Assembly (NCBI GenBank): GCA_943369485.1
Contig: CALRNH020000002.1
Span: forward strand, 62,001 to 126,000
Length of the DNA stretch: 64,000 nt
Direction: 5' to 3'
Source: ATX-6F1 sp943369485
GTDB lineage: Bacteria > Cyanobacteriota > Cyanobacteriia > PCC-6307 > Cyanobiaceae
In this document: piece after piece, positions 8,593 through 17,337 of the stretch
Numbering within the stretch: the first letter of the stretch is position 1
How the letters are laid out: every line of letters begins with the position of its first letter
Notes under the pieces: generated by a model
Seen by the model: only the letters and a program-made list of their open reading frames with translations
Told to the model about the DNA's origin: nothing
Databases searched by the model: none
Translations under genes and position numbers: made by a program

Positions 8593-9455
8593 TGGCCTCC
8601 CCGGCTGGCCTTGCGGCCCACCCAGGCCACCAGGCGATCGAGGGCCAGGCCCACCAGCCCCACGTAGGCGATCGCGAGCACGATCTGGCTGGTGCTGCTG
8701 TCGCCGCCGGCGTTGTAGGCGTCCCAGATGAAGAAGCCGATGCCACCATCGGCCTTGAGCATCTCGGCGGCCACGATCGCCAGCCAGGCCAGGCCAATGG
8801 CGACGCGCAGGCCGGTGAACACGTAGGGAGCCGTGGCCGGGATCACGATGTCCCAGATGTAGCTGCGCTTGCTGAGGCGCAGCACCCGGGCCACGTTGGT
8901 GTAGTCCTGAGGAATCTCCTGGATGCCCACGGCGGTGTTGATCACGATCGGCCAGACGGCCGTGACGAAGATCACGAAGATCGCCGCCACGTCCGCCTGC
9001 TGGAACAGCAGCAGCGAGATCGGCAGCCAGGCCAGGGGCGGCACCGTGCGCAGCACCTGAATCAGCGGATCGAACCCCTTGCGGATGAAACCGTTGAGGC
9101 CCAGGGCCAGGCCAGCGGCGATGCCGACCACCGCCGCCAGGCTGTAGCCGATCGCCACCCGTTGCAGGGAGATCAGGATCTGCCAGCCCATGCCCTTGGC
9201 TGTGCCGCCGTCGTCGTAGAAGGGCCTGCTGATGTAGGGGGTCCAGGTCTGGGTGACCACCTGGATCGGTCCAGGAAAGGCGCTGCCGCTGAGGCTGCAG
9301 AGCAGTTGCCACACCAGCATCGTCAGGCCGATGCAGATCAGGGGAGCCTTGATCTGCCGGGCCAGGGGGCTGCTCAGCCAGGCCGGAGTTGGGCGCCGGG
9401 GGCTGGGGCCCGGAGCGCGATCGGGGGCACGACGGGGGGCAGTGGCCGTGATCAT
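8589..9455 (-). CDS. nrtB: Nitrate ABC transporter permease NrtB
   Basis: 288-residue inner-membrane permease. After a basic, proline-rich N-terminus come about six membrane segments beginning near residue 35. The cytoplasmic EAA-type loop that contacts the ATPases lies around ARVLRLSKRSYIWDIVIPAT. It forms the translocation pore with the NrtC and NrtD ATPases. The stop overlaps nrtC (ATGA). It is separated from nrtA by 85 bases holding a strong stem-loop, which could make its expression lower than that of nrtA. Confidence 0.94.
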   Translation of the reverse strand: MITATAPRRAPDRAPGPSPRRPTPAWLSSPLARQIKAPLICIGLTMLVWQLLCSLSGSAFPGPIQVVTQTWTPYISRPFYDDGGTAKGMGWQILISLQRVAIGYSLAAVVGIAAGLALGLNGFIRKGFDPLIQVLRTVPPLAWLPISLLLFQQADVAAIFVIFVTAVWPIVINTAVGIQEIPQDYTNVARVLRLSKRSYIWDIVIPATAPYVFTGLRVAIGLAWLAIVAAEMLKADGGIGFFIWDAYNAGGDSSTSQIVLAIAYVGLVGLALDRLVAWVGRKASRGGQ

Positions 9456-9486
9456 CGGGACAGGAGGGAGAGATGAGAACTGAAAC

Positions 9487-9524
9487 GGCTCCGGAGGTTG
9501 AAGGCCAACCTCTGGAGCGGAGCC
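9487..9524 (-). other. Stem-loop between nrtA and nrtB
   Basis: GGCTCCG and GAGGTTG (9487-9500) pair with CAACCTC and CGGAGCC (9506-9512 and 9518-9524), with a 5-base loop and a 5-base bulge. It lies directly after nrtA on the transcript and is followed by a modest pyrimidine-rich stretch, not a clean T-tract. Such intercistronic hairpins commonly protect the binding-protein message or partly terminate transcription. This role is inferred. Confidence 0.6.
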
Positions 9525-9540
9525 ATGGGCTCAAGGTGGC

Positions 9541-10887
9541 CTACTTGAGGGCCTTGATCTTCAGGCCCTTGAGGTAGGCCTGGGGATTGGAGGCATCGAA
9601 CTTGACGCCGTCGAAGAACACCTCCACGCCACGGGAATCGCCGCTGGGGATTTCCTTGTAACCGTTCTCTTTGGCCGCCAGACGCCAGAGGTCGGAGCGG
9701 TTCACCCTGGCCACCAGGCCCTTGATGTTGGTGCCCTTGGGCAGGTAGCCCCAGCGGATGTCCTCGGTCACGAACCAGGTGTCATGGCTCTTGTAGGGGA
9801 AGGAGGCGTTGTTCTTGAAGAACAGCATCTTGAAGGGCGAGTTGGTCACCTTGCGGCCGTCGCCGTAATCCACGTTCCCCTGCAGGCGCGGCAGCAGATC
9901 CTCGACGGTGGCCTTGACGTATTTGTCCTGGGACAGGATCGTGGCCAGCTCCTTGGTGTTGGCGGGATCGTCGGCCCACTTCTGGGCCTGCTGCACCGCC
10001 ATCAGTAGCCGCAGGGAGGCATTGGGGTTCTTCTTGAGCCAATCGCTGCGCAGGCTGAAGGATTTCTCGGGGTGCTGCTTCCAGACCTCACCGGTCTGGG
10101 CGACCGTGTAGCCGAGCTTCTTGTTCACCAGCCGTTCGTTCCAGGGTTCGCCCACGCAGAACACGTCCATGGTCCCCGACTGCATGTTGGCGACCATCTG
10201 CGGTGGCGGGATCACCACAACGTCGACGTCCTTGTTGGGGTCGACCCCATTGGCGGCCAGCCAGTAGCGCATCCAGAGGTCGTGGGTGCCCCCGGGGAAG
10301 GTGACGGCGGCCTTGAACTTGTCGCCGGTGGCGTTCTTCTTGGCAATGATTGAGGGCAGGGCAGCTGTTTTCGCCCTCAGCTTGGCGTTCAGGAACGCAT
10401 TGGAGGCCGAGATCCCCTGCCCCTGGGTGTTCAGCCGGGCCAGGATGCTCATCGGTACCGGCTGACGGCTCTTGGCGATGGCTCCGGTGGTGAGCAGGTA
10501 GGCCATCGGGGTGAGCAGGTGGGCGCCGTCGATGCCGCCTTTGCTGCCGCCGAGTTCCAGGTTGTCGCGGGTCACGGCCCAGGAGGTCTGCTTTTTGAGC
10601 TCCACCCCAGTCATGCCCTGCTTGGCAAAGAAGCCCTTTTCCTTGGCGATGATCAGGGGGGCCGCATCGGTGAGGGCGATGAAGCCGAGGTCCACTTCGG
10701 TGGTTTCCGGTTTGCCGGGGGCAGCCTGGGCGGCCAGCGGTGCCAGCAGGGCGGTGCCCGTCAGAGCGAGGCCGAGGCCGAGACAGGCGGTGGAGAGGCT
10801 GGTGCGAATCAGGAAGGATCGACGGTTGAGAGGCGGCATGGAGACAGTCGGCATGGAAGCAGGCGAAACGGCAGTGGTGGGCGGCAT
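9541..10887 (-). CDS. nrtA: Nitrate-binding protein NrtA
   Basis: Substrate-binding protein of the nitrate/nitrite importer, exported and held at the membrane. I chose the ATG at 10887 (448 residues) because GGGAGA precedes it; ATGs at 10854 and 10839 are alternatives. The N-terminus carries a twin-arginine motif, NRRSFLIR, before a hydrophobic stretch, suggesting Tat export. The mature part has typical NrtA segments such as DAAPLIIAKEKGFF, GGTHDLWMRYWLAANGV and FCVGEPWNERLV. It is the first gene of nrtABCD, with an NtcA-type promoter about 120 bases upstream. Confidence 0.95.
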   Translation of the reverse strand: MPPTTAVSPASMPTVSMPPLNRRSFLIRTSLSTACLGLGLALTGTALLAPLAAQAAPGKPETTEVDLGFIALTDAAPLIIAKEKGFFAKQGMTGVELKKQTSWAVTRDNLELGGSKGGIDGAHLLTPMAYLLTTGAIAKSRQPVPMSILARLNTQGQGISASNAFLNAKLRAKTAALPSIIAKKNATGDKFKAAVTFPGGTHDLWMRYWLAANGVDPNKDVDVVVIPPPQMVANMQSGTMDVFCVGEPWNERLVNKKLGYTVAQTGEVWKQHPEKSFSLRSDWLKKNPNASLRLLMAVQQAQKWADDPANTKELATILSQDKYVKATVEDLLPRLQGNVDYGDGRKVTNSPFKMLFFKNNASFPYKSHDTWFVTEDIRWGYLPKGTNIKGLVARVNRSDLWRLAAKENGYKEIPSGDSRGVEVFFDGVKFDASNPQAYLKGLKIKALK

Positions 10888-11006
10888 GGCTCTCCCGAGG
10901 CGGCCAGAGCCTGAGGGGGTGCGCGCGATCGGACTGGCTTCAGAACGCGGCGACCAGTGCCGATGGATCAAGGATCGAGTTGGCGCTCAGGCTGACCAAC
11001 CCCTTC

Positions 11007-11048
11007 ACCTCATCACCAGCCGCCGACCGGCAGGGTGACGATTGTTAC
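11007..11048 (-). promoter_or_regulatory. NtcA-type promoter of nrtABCD
   Basis: On the minus strand GTA-N8-CAC (11048 down to 11035) is followed by exactly 22 bases and TGAGGT (11012-11007), close to TAN3T. It has the same one-base variation from GTA-N8-TAC as the cynS-narB promoter. The activator box overlaps the narM stop codon, so the nrt promoter is embedded in the end of narM. Binding is inferred. Confidence 0.55.
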
Positions 11049-11530
11049 GAACCCTCCGCTTCGGTGAGGAATTCAGCAACGGCAGCCGCCAGGTTGCGGT
11101 GCTCGTGCCCTGGCTGGCTGAGTTTCACCAGCACGAACCGCTGCAGTTCATCGAGGCCGGCCCAGTCGGCGTCAGCGACCTTCAGATCCAGGGGCTCGCA
11201 GGCGGCCAGCACGGCCTCGGGCACGCCCATCCCTTGCTGCCAGGGCTCGCCGCTGGCGGGGCTCAAAGGGCGGGCGGGCCCGTCCGCCAGGCCGGCCGTG
11301 CGGGCCAACAGATGCCGGCGCAGGTCTTCGATCGCTCCGGGATCGTCGTGCCACTCCACCAGGGTTTGCCGTTCCGGCTCCGGGAGCGCCAACCAGTGGC
11401 TGAGCTTCAGCTTCACCCCGGCGAGATCGAGCTTGCGCCGCACCGCCATCGGGATGCAGCGCAGGTTGGAGGCGAAGTCGGCCTCGAAGTCGAAATCGCG
11501 CGCGTGCAGCCCCTCAGCCCCAGGAGTCAT
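11045..11530 (-). CDS. narM: Nitrate reductase-associated protein NarM
   Basis: 161-residue soluble protein matching the cyanobacterial nitrate-reductase-associated family. It shows the conserved start region FDFEADFASNLRCIPMAVR followed by KLDLAGVKLKLSHW. In cyanobacteria NarM is required for active NarB, probably during maturation. The stop lies inside the nrtA promoter and the start directly abuts the TrpD2-like gene. The transcript probably runs trpD2-like, narM and perhaps on into nrtABCD. Confidence 0.85.
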   Translation of the reverse strand: MTPGAEGLHARDFDFEADFASNLRCIPMAVRRKLDLAGVKLKLSHWLALPEPERQTLVEWHDDPGAIEDLRRHLLARTAGLADGPARPLSPASGEPWQQGMGVPEAVLAACEPLDLKVADADWAGLDELQRFVLVKLSQPGHEHRNLAAAVAEFLTEAEGS

Positions 11531-12568
11531 TCAGCGCGCCTCCGCCAGCGCGGCCCGCAGGCGCTCGCCGGCCCGGGCGGCCAGCAGGGCCCGGGCCTGC
11601 TGCACCCCTTCCTGCAGTCCTGAGCAGCCGTCCGAGAGCCACAGCATCGCCCCGAGGTTCCAGACCAGGGCCTCCGCCAGGGGCCCTTCCCCCGCGAGGG
11701 CTTGGCGTGCCTGAGTGCCCCAGGCCTCGAGCGACTCCCAGCGCGCCTCCTCGCAGGCGATGCCGTGGTCGCGGGGGTGAAGGATCAGCCGCTCCACCAC
11801 CCCCTGGCGCACCCGGGCGGTGATGCCGGCGCGGGTGGTGGGCAGATCGGTGGAGCCCTCCAGCCCCTTGACCGTGAGCAGGTCGGTTTCCCCTGCTGCC
11901 GCCAGCGCTTCCCAGGCCCGGGTTTCGGTGGGCGGATGCACGAAGCCGCTCACCAGCAGGTGCTCGCCCCGGTGCGGGGTCCAGAGCAACTCAAGGCTGG
12001 CCACCGGCGGCCGCTTGCCGATCTCGTCGCGCACCGGCAGCAGGCGCTCGGCGGCGGGGAAGTGGTCGGGCTGGTGGGTGAGGGCCAGATGGTGCTGGTC
12101 GAGCCGTGCCTGCACGGCCTCCAGCGTCTGGCCCCGCCATTCAATCCCCAACTCCGCATACAGCTCAGCGAGGGTGACGCCGTACTTCACCGGCATCGGG
12201 CTGCCGCCGTGGAGCACCACAGGCTGGCCGCTGGCCGCCAACAGCAGGGCCACCAGGGGCAGCAGCGGCGCCGTGCGGCTGCGGCCGTCGTAGGGCACAC
12301 CGAAGCAGAGGGCGCGCCGGCCCGGTGTGAGCAGCACCGGCCCTTGGGCCCGGTAGCTGTCGAGCATGCCGGTGAGTTCGATCGGCGCCGGCCGGCGGAT
12401 GCGGTGGGCGATCAGAAAGGCCCCCAGCTGGGCGTCGCTGGCACCGCCATGGAGCATCAGCTCCATGGCTTCACGGGCCTCTTCCCGGCTGAGGCCGGTG
12501 CTGGTGTGTTCGCCGCTACCTACCTTGGCGATCAGCTCTCGGAACCGGATCCGGTTTGGATCGGGCAC
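11531..12568 (-). CDS. Anthranilate phosphoribosyltransferase-like (TrpD2 type) protein
   Basis: Member of the TrpD/glycosyltransferase family 3 fold that cyanobacteria carry next to nitrate genes. The N-terminal helical domain contains LSREEAREAMELMLHGGASDAQLGAF (residues ~23-48 in two parts); a phosphate-binding-like segment VVLHGG is followed by SPMPVKYG. It is probably not the tryptophan enzyme: the KHGN-type loop of true TrpD is altered. Substrate is unknown. Start is uncertain: GTG at 12568 (345 residues) leaves an 82-base gap to nirA, while ATG at 12652 would overlap the nirA start. Confidence 0.7.
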   Translation of the reverse strand: MPDPNRIRFRELIAKVGSGEHTSTGLSREEAREAMELMLHGGASDAQLGAFLIAHRIRRPAPIELTGMLDSYRAQGPVLLTPGRRALCFGVPYDGRSRTAPLLPLVALLLAASGQPVVLHGGSPMPVKYGVTLAELYAELGIEWRGQTLEAVQARLDQHHLALTHQPDHFPAAERLLPVRDEIGKRPPVASLELLWTPHRGEHLLVSGFVHPPTETRAWEALAAAGETDLLTVKGLEGSTDLPTTRAGITARVRQGVVERLILHPRDHGIACEEARWESLEAWGTQARQALAGEGPLAEALVWNLGAMLWLSDGCSGLQEGVQQARALLAARAGERLRAALAEAR

Positions 12569-12582
12569 CGGCGTTGGCTTCC

Positions 12583-12624
12583 GTAGCGATGGCAACAGGG
12601 CCTGTCCAGGCGTGTTGGGACATT
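12583..12624 (+). promoter_or_regulatory. Possible NtcA site upstream of nirA
   Basis: GTA-N8-AAC at 12583-12596 is one base away from the NtcA consensus and sits 54 bases before nirA. The -10 box at canonical spacing is poor; CATTGT lies two bases further on. It lies between divergent nitrogen genes, where a site is expected, but the sequence alone is weak. Confidence 0.3.
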
Positions 12625-12650
12625 GTCCTCCCCTGAGCTCATGAGCGCGC

Positions 12651-14195
12651 ATGGTTTCCGCCCAACCTCCCGCCAAGCTCAGCAAGGTGGAGCAGGCCAA
12701 GGCGGCTTATTGCGGGCTTGATCTGGCCGATCGCCTCGATCAGCTGGCCGCCCAGGGCTGGGAGCACCTCGATGAGGCCACCCTCACCATTCATCTGAAA
12801 TGGCTGGGGATTTTCTTTCGGCCCGTCACCCCGGGCCGGTTCATGGTGCGCCTGCGGCTGCCCAACGGTGTGCTCACGGCCGATCAGTTGCAGCTGCTCT
12901 CCGAAGTGGTGGACCGCTGCGGCCGTGAAGGCAGCGCCGATCTGACCACCCGTCAGAACCTGCAGTTGCGGGGGCTGCTGCTCGAAGACATGGTCCCGCT
13001 ACTGCGGGGGCTGGCCAGCGTCGGTCTCACCAGCCGCCAGTCGGGGCATGACAACCCGCGCAACATCACGGGCCATCCCCTGGCGGGGATCGATCCCGAG
13101 GAGTACATCGACACCCGCCCCCTGGTCGACGCCATTCAGGTGGCGTTGCTCGGCCCCGATGGCCCCCGCAACTTGCCGCGCAAGTTCAACGTGGCCGTGG
13201 GAGGCGCCCCCGACAGCTTCCTGCTTCATAACGATCTCGCCTACCTGCCCGCCTGGCGGGACGGGGAGCTGGGTTTCACGGTGGTGGTGGGAGGCTTCTT
13301 CTCCGCCCAGCGCAACGAGCTGGCGATTCCCCTGGGGCTGTGGCTGCGCGCCGAGCAGCTGCCCGCCTTCACCCTGGCGGTGCTGGGTCTCTACGAGCGC
13401 CAGGGGGACCGCACCAACCGCAACCGCAGTCGGTTGATGTATCTGATTGACGCTCTCGGCCTCGAGGCGTTTCGTGATCAGGTGCTGCAGACCTACCAGA
13501 GGCTGGTCCACGGTTCTTCCGACGTCGCCCTCCACGACGGCCAACACCTGGTCACCCGCCCACCCCGGCACCTGCTGGGGGTCCATGGCCAGAAGCAGGA
13601 CGGCCTGCATTGGGTGGGGCTGCATGTGCCCATGGGGCGGCTCGAGGCCGAAACCATGGCTGAGCTGGCCCGCCTGGCGCACACCTACGGCAACGGCGAA
13701 CTGCGGCTCACCGAAAATCAGAACGTGCTGATCACCGCCGTCCCCAGCGACCAGCTCAGCGCGCTGCTGGACGAACCACTGCTGCAACGGCTGCGGCTTG
13801 ATCCCGGCCCGCTGCAGGCCGAGGCCGTGAGCTGCACGGGTAACCGCTACTGCAGCTTTGCCCTGATTCCCACCAAGAGCACGGCCCAGCAGATGCTGGA
13901 GGAGCTGGAACGCCGGCTGGAGTTCAGCCGCCCTGTGCGTACCCACTGGACCGGTTGCCCCAACGCCTGCGGACAGCCCCACATGGGAGAGCTGGGGCTG
14001 ATGGGGGCCAAGGCCCGTGAGGATGGCCAGATGGTGGAGGCCGCCAAGATCTTTCTCGGCGGCTCCATGGGCGAGGAGCCCCGTTTGGCCGCTCTCCAGG
14101 ACAAGGCGGGCGTGCCCCTCAGCCGACTGGCTGACGAGCTTGAGTCGTTGATGGTGGGGCACTTCGGTGCCCGGCGGCGAACGCAGCCGCTTTGA
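12651..14195 (+). CDS. nirA: Ferredoxin-nitrite reductase NirA
   Basis: Reduces nitrite to ammonium with six electrons from ferredoxin, using siroheme and a [4Fe-4S] cluster. The 514-residue length is normal. Cluster/siroheme cysteines are C395 and C401 (SCTGNRYC) and C436 and C440 (TGCPNAC). The nitrite/sulfite reductase ferredoxin-like domains are visible in the N-terminal half (LTTRQNLQLRG and SGHDNPRNITGHPLAG). The ribosome-binding site is weak. The last 77 bases are overlapped antisense by a small gene. Siroheme would come from cobA and the CbiX-like gene just downstream. Confidence 0.96.
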   Translation: MVSAQPPAKLSKVEQAKAAYCGLDLADRLDQLAAQGWEHLDEATLTIHLKWLGIFFRPVTPGRFMVRLRLPNGVLTADQLQLLSEVVDRCGREGSADLTTRQNLQLRGLLLEDMVPLLRGLASVGLTSRQSGHDNPRNITGHPLAGIDPEEYIDTRPLVDAIQVALLGPDGPRNLPRKFNVAVGGAPDSFLLHNDLAYLPAWRDGELGFTVVVGGFFSAQRNELAIPLGLWLRAEQLPAFTLAVLGLYERQGDRTNRNRSRLMYLIDALGLEAFRDQVLQTYQRLVHGSSDVALHDGQHLVTRPPRHLLGVHGQKQDGLHWVGLHVPMGRLEAETMAELARLAHTYGNGELRLTENQNVLITAVPSDQLSALLDEPLLQRLRLDPGPLQAEAVSCTGNRYCSFALIPTKSTAQQMLEELERRLEFSRPVRTHWTGCPNACGQPHMGELGLMGAKAREDGQMVEAAKIFLGGSMGEEPRLAALQDKAGVPLSRLADELESLMVGHFGARRRTQPL

Positions 14196-14541
14196 GGGAG
14201 CGGCCTGAGCGCCCCGGAAACCAGCTCCGTGGTCCGCTCCTGCGGGTGAGCTTCGGGCGGCACCCCTCGCTGTAGCTGCGGTCGAGCGCTTCGAGGCACT
14301 CCTGGTCATTGAGGTCGTGGCCGCCGTAGAGGAGGGCGCAGATGCGCTCGGGATCGATCCCAAGCGCCGCCACCTCTTGCCAGAGCCGTTGGCTGAGGGC
14401 GGCATCAGCCCGCTCGAACTGCCCATGGCCCAGTTGCCGCACCAGCAGCACCACCAACTGCCGTTCCTTCAAGTCCGTGAAGCTGAGCTGGAGACAAGCC
14501 CCCGATCCTGTGGCCCCATGACCAGCCTGGTTGATGTCCAT
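14119..14541 (-). CDS. Small hypothetical helical protein, antisense overlap with nirA
   Basis: 140 residues from the ATG at 14541, which has a strong GGAGAGGG ribosome-binding site 5 bases upstream. The core reads as a compact helical protein (LSFTDLKERQLVVLLVRQLG to LLYGGHDLNDQECLEAL). The last ~45 residues are arginine/serine-rich and lie antisense to the nirA 3' end, so the true stop may reflect C-terminal extension. I do not recognise the family. Position next to nirA and the siroheme genes suggests, but does not show, a nitrogen link. Confidence 0.6.
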   Translation of the reverse strand: MDINQAGHGATGSGACLQLSFTDLKERQLVVLLVRQLGHGQFERADAALSQRLWQEVAALGIDPERICALLYGGHDLNDQECLEALDRSYSEGCRPKLTRRSGPRSWFPGRSGRSLKAAAFAAGHRSAPPSTTQARQPVG

Positions 14542-14767
14542 GGCGCCCTCTCCACTTCGCCGCTTCCTTCTTGCTAGTGGCGCCGTTGCCCAGGTCTCGG
14601 TCCCGTCGGCCCCAGCACATGAAACGTAGCGATGGCGACGAACGTTGTGCCATCGGGCAACGCCCGCCCGGCTTTGGGTTGGGCCCTCGCCGATGAATCC
14701 GGCACGGGCATTGGAGGGGTGCCAAGGTGTGGGCCTTCCAAGCTGGGGGTGGGCAATTCCTGAGCGC

Positions 14768-16123
14768 GTGCACACCTCCTTGAGCGGCGCCCCCACGGAT
14801 CCGCCGCTCCCCTTCCTCCTGCCGCCTCCCGGAGATGCAGGCCGCTGGCCGGTGCTGCAGCAGCTGCGGCGCCTGGAGCCCGGCGAGCTTGAGCCCTGGC
14901 TGCGGGCGCTGGAGTCGGGATCCCTGCCCCCGGATACCGACCTGCTGGCGGTGCTGGCCGAGCGGCTGGAGGGGGCCGGTGCCGCGCGGCTGCTGGTTTG
15001 GTGGCTCAACGACCATGGCCCAGGCGGCTCCCGCTTCGGGGCGCCCGGGGATGCGGAGCAGCTGGCCCTGATCGGCCGGCGGCGCCACCCCGCCTGCGCC
15101 CGGGCCCTGCGCCTGGCGGTGGAGGAGTTGGAGCGCGCCGACCTCCCCCTGTTGGCCGTCCTGCTGCCGCCCCTGGGTCTGCAGCGAGAGGGCGCCGATT
15201 TCCCTTTGTTGGCGCGGCTGGCCGGTGACCCCGGGCCGAGGGCCCTGCGCCTGGGGGCGCTCGAAGGGCTGGCGGTGGGGCTGAGCGCCTGGCCCCTCGC
15301 TGCCCTGCGACAGCTCCTGGAGCGGCTGGCCCAGGACCTCGACGGCACCCTCGCCGCCCAGGCCGTGGATCTGCTGGCCCGCCTCCCCGCTGGCCGCGCC
15401 GGGCTGGCGCGCCTGGCCCGCCGGCCCCTGGATCCCGCCGTGGGCGCTCGCCTGCACAGGCGTCTGGCGGAAGCGGCGGCCAGCCCCCTGTTGCTGGTGG
15501 TGCATGGGCGAGCCCAGGGGGAGATTCCGCCGGAGCTGCTGGAGCTGGCCGAGGCCCTGGAGCGCCGTCGTGGGGCCCCGGTGCGCTTCCAGGCCCTCAC
15601 AGCAGCAATGGCAGTGGCACCACCCGCGGGCACAGCTGTCGGGATCCGCCCCCCTTGGCTGCTGGTGCCGCTGTTGCTGCTGCCCGGCAGCCACGTGCGC
15701 CACGACGTGCCTGCGATCGCCGCCGCCTGGCGCCAGGCTGGGCCGCTGCGGCGGTTGCCGTTTCTTGGGGCCTGGCCCGCCTGGCAGCGGGCCCTGGGGG
15801 CCGAGCTGGCCGAGCAGGCCCAGGGGTCCCTGGTGACCAGCGATCCTGGGCTGCCCCGGTTGCTGCATCACCCGGTCGAGGGCGAACTGGGACTGCGCTA
15901 CCTCCGGCATCTGAGCGAGGTCACCGGGGCGAGCTGCGTGGCCAGTCCATACAGTGCGGCAGATCTGGAGACGTTGAAGCTGGCGATCCCCACAGGTGCC
16001 CTGCCCCTCACCCTGGCGGCCAACCGACTCACCGACAGCCTGGGCGATCTCCTCGGGCCGCCCCTGCTGCAACGCCACCGTTTCCGTGCGCTGCTGCTGG
16101 AGTTGTTGGGAGAGTTGCCATGA
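14768..16123 (+). CDS. CbiX-like (sirohydrochlorin chelatase family) protein
   Basis: About 451 residues. The N-terminal ~260 residues are leucine/alanine-rich helices resembling HEAT-type repeats. The C-terminal half has the CbiX/SirB signature: LLLVVHGRAQGEIPPEL, then WLLVPLLLLPGSHVRHDVPA, where the histidines would bind the metal. Members insert a metal into sirohydrochlorin; the stop overlaps cobA (ATGA), placing it in siroheme or related tetrapyrrole synthesis for NirA. The start is uncertain (GTG 14768, TTG 14780 or further upstream). Confidence 0.72.
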   Translation: MHTSLSGAPTDPPLPFLLPPPGDAGRWPVLQQLRRLEPGELEPWLRALESGSLPPDTDLLAVLAERLEGAGAARLLVWWLNDHGPGGSRFGAPGDAEQLALIGRRRHPACARALRLAVEELERADLPLLAVLLPPLGLQREGADFPLLARLAGDPGPRALRLGALEGLAVGLSAWPLAALRQLLERLAQDLDGTLAAQAVDLLARLPAGRAGLARLARRPLDPAVGARLHRRLAEAAASPLLLVVHGRAQGEIPPELLELAEALERRRGAPVRFQALTAAMAVAPPAGTAVGIRPPWLLVPLLLLPGSHVRHDVPAIAAAWRQAGPLRRLPFLGAWPAWQRALGAELAEQAQGSLVTSDPGLPRLLHHPVEGELGLRYLRHLSEVTGASCVASPYSAADLETLKLAIPTGALPLTLAANRLTDSLGDLLGPPLLQRHRFRALLLELLGELP

Positions 16124-16905
16124 GTGAGCCCATCCCCGGCAAGGTGTACCTGGTGGGGGCGGGCCCGGGGGATCCGGAACTGCTCACGCTCAAGGCCCAT
16201 CGGCTCCTTGGCGAGTGCGATGCCCTCGTCTACGACTCCCTGGTGCCGCAGGCGCTGCTGGCGCTCACGCCCGAGCACTGCGAGCGTCACTTCGTGGGCA
16301 AGCGCCGGGGCCACCATTCGGTGCCCCAACCCAGCACCAACGCTGTGCTGGTGGAGCTGGCCCAGCGGCACCGCTGTGTGGTGCGGCTCAAGGGGGGCGA
16401 CCCATTCCTGTTCGGCCGCGGCGGCGAGGAAGCGGCCCACCTGGCGCGCCATGGGGTGCCTGTGGAGGTGGTGCCGGGGGTGACCGCCGGCATCGCGGCG
16501 CCCGCCTATGTGGGTATCCCCGTCACCCATCGCCGGGCGGGCTCGTCGGTGACCTTCGTGACCGGCCATGAGGAGATCGACAAGGGCAGGCCAGGTGTCG
16601 ACTGGCGCGGCCTGGCCCGCTGCAGCGACGGGCTGGTGATCTACATGGGCCTGCACAACCTGCGCCGGATCGGCGAGGAACTGATGGCCGGGGGCCTGGG
16701 GGCCACCACCCCAGCGGCTGTGATCCAGCAGGGAACCGTGAACGGCCAGCGGGAGGTGGTGACGGTGCTCTCTGAGCTGGCAGACCGGGTGGAAGCGGAG
16801 GGTTTTGAGTCCCCCTCGATCGTGGTGATCGGTCAGGTGGTGGAGGAGCGGGTGCCGACCTGCGCCCCGGTCCCCGCTGATGTGGACTTGCCGATTCCCT
16901 TCTGA
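16120..16905 (+). CDS. cobA: Uroporphyrinogen-III C-methyltransferase
   Basis: SAM-dependent methylation of uroporphyrinogen III to precorrin-2, the entry to siroheme. 261 residues; family motifs VYLVGAGPGDPELLT at the start, VVRLKGGDPFLFGRGGEE near residue 90, and VVPGVTAGIAAPAYVGIPVTHR. It is a stand-alone SUMT without the CysG dehydrogenase/chelatase domain, so the coupled CbiX-like protein may provide chelation. ATG at 16120 overlaps the upstream stop (ATGA). Confidence 0.93.
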   Translation: MSEPIPGKVYLVGAGPGDPELLTLKAHRLLGECDALVYDSLVPQALLALTPEHCERHFVGKRRGHHSVPQPSTNAVLVELAQRHRCVVRLKGGDPFLFGRGGEEAAHLARHGVPVEVVPGVTAGIAAPAYVGIPVTHRRAGSSVTFVTGHEEIDKGRPGVDWRGLARCSDGLVIYMGLHNLRRIGEELMAGGLGATTPAAVIQQGTVNGQREVVTVLSELADRVEAEGFESPSIVVIGQVVEERVPTCAPVPADVDLPIPF

Positions 16906-17235
16906 GGTCTACCGGAAATTCCCGTTGTTCAGCTTCAGAGCTGTGGAGGCGGTACCGGAGCTTCGGGCTGCGCCTGGCGCCCAGGGCCGTCGCCTGGTCC
17001 ACCTTGCTGAACACTGACGGCGGGGCCGCCATCCCGGGCGGGTTCATGGGGGTGCCCCCCTTTGGGGGGCGATTCGACGCAGAGCCCTCCGCCGGCCAGG
17101 ACAACCATGGCTGGATGGAAACAGCCTGCCCCCCCAGCCGCTTTGCCCTTGCAAGGCAGCGTTGCAGGTTCCGTCAAGTCGCCCTCACATTTCTTCATCC
17201 AGCGAGCCAGGATGAACGCTGTTGCCTCACAAGCC
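16906..17235. other. Non-coding stretch after cobA with a GC hairpin
   Basis: No convincing gene in ~330 bases. At 17054-17070, GCCCCCC and GGGGGGC form a perfect 7-base stem with a TTT loop, terminator-like but without a T-tract; it may end the cobA transcript. The rest is G/C-rich. Confidence 0.4.
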
Positions 17236-17337
17236 ATGCCCACCCTCTCGCTGCTCGAAGGCTTCCTGGGCTTTCTGATCGCCACCGTGGTGCTCTGGGC
17301 CTTTCGCCTCTCCGCCTCCCCCCGGGTCCAGTCCTGA
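17236..17337 (+). CDS. Tiny single-span membrane protein
   Basis: 33 residues from the ATG at 17236 (or 41 from 17212). One hydrophobic span (LLEGFLGFLIATVVLWAF) is followed by a short polar, basic tail. The size and layout resemble the small subunits of photosynthetic complexes, but I cannot match it to a named one. It is codon-plausible and isolated between cobA and the DoxX gene. It could be spurious. Confidence 0.4.
   Translation: MPTLSLLEGFLGFLIATVVLWAFRLSASPRVQS

Noticed and set aside
14626..14639. GTA-N8-GAC upstream of the CbiX-like gene, sharing GTAGCGATGGC with the nirA site
   Set aside because: Two of the last three bases fit poorly and no -10 box lies 22 bases downstream; the shared word is probably chance in GC-rich DNA.
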